Assembly: GCA_007120565.1 (NCBI GenBank)
Contig: SKNK01000503.1
Location: 1 to 7,619 of the forward strand
Length of the DNA stretch: 7,619 bases
Source of the DNA: Nitriliruptoraceae bacterium
GTDB taxonomy: Bacteria > Actinomycetota > Nitriliruptoria > Nitriliruptorales > Nitriliruptoraceae
Direction: 5' to 3'
This document shows, one piece after another, positions 6,481 to 7,619 of this stretch. How positions within the stretch are numbered: the first letter of the stretch is position 1; each line of letters begins with the position of its first letter. Both the position numbers and the translations under genes were made by a program. The notes under the pieces were generated by a model, which was not told where the DNA came from, made no database searches, and was given only the letters and a program-made list of their open reading frames with translations.

Positions 6481-7511
6481 GTCAGCCGGTGCCGCCGACG
6501 GACCAGCGCTCGACCTCGGGAGCAGCGCCGGCACCAGGCCCCATCGGGATCGATGACGTCCGTGCTGCGGCCGGCAGGTTGGATGGGGTGGCGCATCGCA
6601 CGCCGGTCCTGCGCTCACGCAACCTCGATGCCCGGGCCGGAGCACGGATCCACCTGAAGGCCGAACACCTCCAGCGCATCGGTGCTTTCAAGTTCCGCGG
6701 GGCGTACAACGCGATCGCCTCGCTCCCGGCCGATGAACGAGCACGGGGGATCGTCGCGTTCTCGTCTGGCAACCACGCCCAGGCCATCGCCTGTGCCGCC
6801 GGGCTCCTCGATGCTCCTGCAACGATCGTGATGCCAAGTGATGCCCCGCAGGTCAAGCTCGCGGCCACCCTCGGCTACGGCGCTGAGGTGGTCAGCTACG
6901 ACCGCTACACCGAGGACCGCAGATCGATCGGCGAGAGGATCGCGGGGGAACGAGGCGCGACCATCATCCCCCCCTACGACCATCCTGCGGTCATCGCGGG
7001 CCAGGGCACTGCCGCCCTGGAGCTCCTGGAGGAGGTCGCCGAGCTCGACGTCTTGGTCGTCCCGGTCGGAGGCGGGGGCTTGATCGCCGGGTGTGCCATC
7101 GCCGCCAGAGCGATCAACCCGCGCCTCCGCGTCATCGGGGTCGAACCCCAAGGTCGACGCGCTGCCCGTGACGCCCTCGAACGCGGGGAGGTCGTCCAGG
7201 TGGAGGTACCGAGGACCGCACTGGACGGGCAGCAGACCCCTGAGGTTGGCCACCTGCCCCTCGCGGTCATGCAACGGGAGATCGAGGAGGTCGTTGGTGT
7301 CGATGATCTTGCGGTGCTCGCGACGGTCCGTTCCCTGGCGATCCGGATGAAACAGGTCGTGGAGCCATCGGGCGCGAGCGCCCTCGCCGCGGTCCTCGAC
7401 GGAGGGATCGAGCTCGGCGGAGGCGACATCGGCGTGATCATCTCCGGGGGCAACATCGCCCCAGGCGCCTTGGCGGACCTGCTCGGCAATGACCTGGAGC
7501 TGCGGTGGTGA
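6477..7511 (+). CDS. PLP-dependent threonine/serine ammonia-lyase (serine racemase-like fold type II enzyme)
   Basis: Predicted to deaminate L-threonine and/or L-serine to 2-oxobutyrate or pyruvate; racemase or hydroxyaspartate ammonia-lyase activity is possible in this family. The 344-residue chain has the PLP lysine in FKFRGAYN (K72), SSGNHAQA (97-104) that contacts the cofactor, the glycine-rich phosphate loop VGGGGLIAG (197-205) and a late SGGN (323-326). DGQQTP (250-255) resembles the short serine/threonine dehydratase-serine racemase group. There is no C-terminal ACT regulatory domain, so it is not a standard isoleucine-feedback-controlled IlvA; a short catabolic-type enzyme is more likely. 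The GTG at 6477 overlaps the upstream stop by 4 bases; a GTG at 6489 is an alternative. Residues before about 24 are Pro/Ser-rich and not conserved-looking. Unusually, the segment after GVEP (E223) reads QGRRA where family members commonly have an acidic Ala-Asp-Asp stretch that helps bind a divalent metal. Confidence 0.9.
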   Translation: MSQPVPPTDQRSTSGAAPAPGPIGIDDVRAAAGRLDGVAHRTPVLRSRNLDARAGARIHLKAEHLQRIGAFKFRGAYNAIASLPADERARGIVAFSSGNHAQAIACAAGLLDAPATIVMPSDAPQVKLAATLGYGAEVVSYDRYTEDRRSIGERIAGERGATIIPPYDHPAVIAGQGTAALELLEEVAELDVLVVPVGGGGLIAGCAIAARAINPRLRVIGVEPQGRRAARDALERGEVVQVEVPRTALDGQQTPEVGHLPLAVMQREIEEVVGVDDLAVLATVRSLAIRMKQVVEPSGASALAAVLDGGIELGGGDIGVIISGGNIAPGALADLLGNDLELRW

Positions 7512-7541
7512 TCCTTGGCGTCTTCGGACGGCTGCCGCCGG

Positions 7542-7619
7542 TCAGTTCGCGTGCTCCAGCGACCAGCGATCGCTCCAGCGGGCACGCACGGCCCCATAGG
7601 TCGCCGCTGCCGTGAGCAG
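7542..7619 (-). CDS. C-terminal fragment of an unidentified minus-strand gene
   Basis: From the window edge, the minus strand reads 25 sense codons, including ATYGAVRARWSDRW, and ends at a TGA (7542-7544), 30 bp from the dehydratase stop. The amino-acid mix (Trp, Tyr, Ala, charged residues) looks like genuine protein, and a convergent gene here is plausible. The fragment is too short to assign a family, and it could still be a shadow frame. Confidence 0.45.
   Translation of the reverse strand: MLTAAATYGAVRARWSDRWSLEHAN

Noticed and set aside
7512..7541. Possible bidirectional terminator between the convergent genes
   Set aside because: Only very short GC pairings are available in these 30 bases, with no T-run, so a hairpin call is not supported.
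1..7619. CRISPR arrays, insertion sequences, tRNA or rRNA genes, defence or phage modules
   Set aside because: I found no spaced direct repeats, transposase motifs, tRNA-like cloverleaf arms or rRNA blocks. All sizeable genes are explained by housekeeping or unassigned families.

Overview
This window is high-GC DNA, about two thirds G+C by eye, with frequent GTG starts and long antisense open frames. The strongest lineage clue is a single-chain, AceE-type pyruvate dehydrogenase E1 whose long conserved blocks resemble actinobacterial AceE. I infer a chromosomal segment of a high-GC actinobacterium, possibly one of the deep non-mycobacterial lineages. The sequence alone does not fix the genus. 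I saw no mobile element, rRNA, tRNA or CRISPR array.

Layout: (1) The left part, 80-5374, is on the minus strand. In transcription order it holds aceE (2597-5374), a soluble double-PAS sensor histidine kinase (861-2372) and a thymidine kinase (80-727), followed by a strong hairpin at 41-58 that probably ends tdk transcription. The aceE-kinase gap (2373-2596) carries a hairpin just past the aceE stop and a perfect 16-bp palindrome. The kinase-tdk gap (728-860) carries a 10-nt match to an ideal Shine-Dalgarno sequence with no clear gene behind it. (2) The 218-bp gap at 5375-5592 is divergent. TACCGT hexamers face both ways, and a short perfect inverted repeat overlaps the rightward one, which sits where a leaderless promoter would. 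(3) The right part, 5593-7511, is on the plus strand: a small predicted lipoprotein, a 153-residue helical protein of unknown function with one TPR-like hairpin, and a PLP-dependent threonine/serine ammonia-lyase-like enzyme whose GTG start overlaps the preceding stop by 4 bases. (4) The right edge (7542-7619) appears to hold the C-terminal end of a convergent minus-strand gene.

Functionally the genes are mostly housekeeping: pyruvate entry into the TCA cycle, thymidine salvage, amino-acid deamination and one sensor kinase without a partner regulator in view. Nothing here looks like a clear new multi-gene system. The points most worth a second look are active-site departures in two enzymes (AceE near its cofactor motif and its Gly-His-Ser loop; the dehydratase at the usual metal-binding acidic pair), the divergent control region, and the orphan Shine-Dalgarno sequence upstream of tdk.
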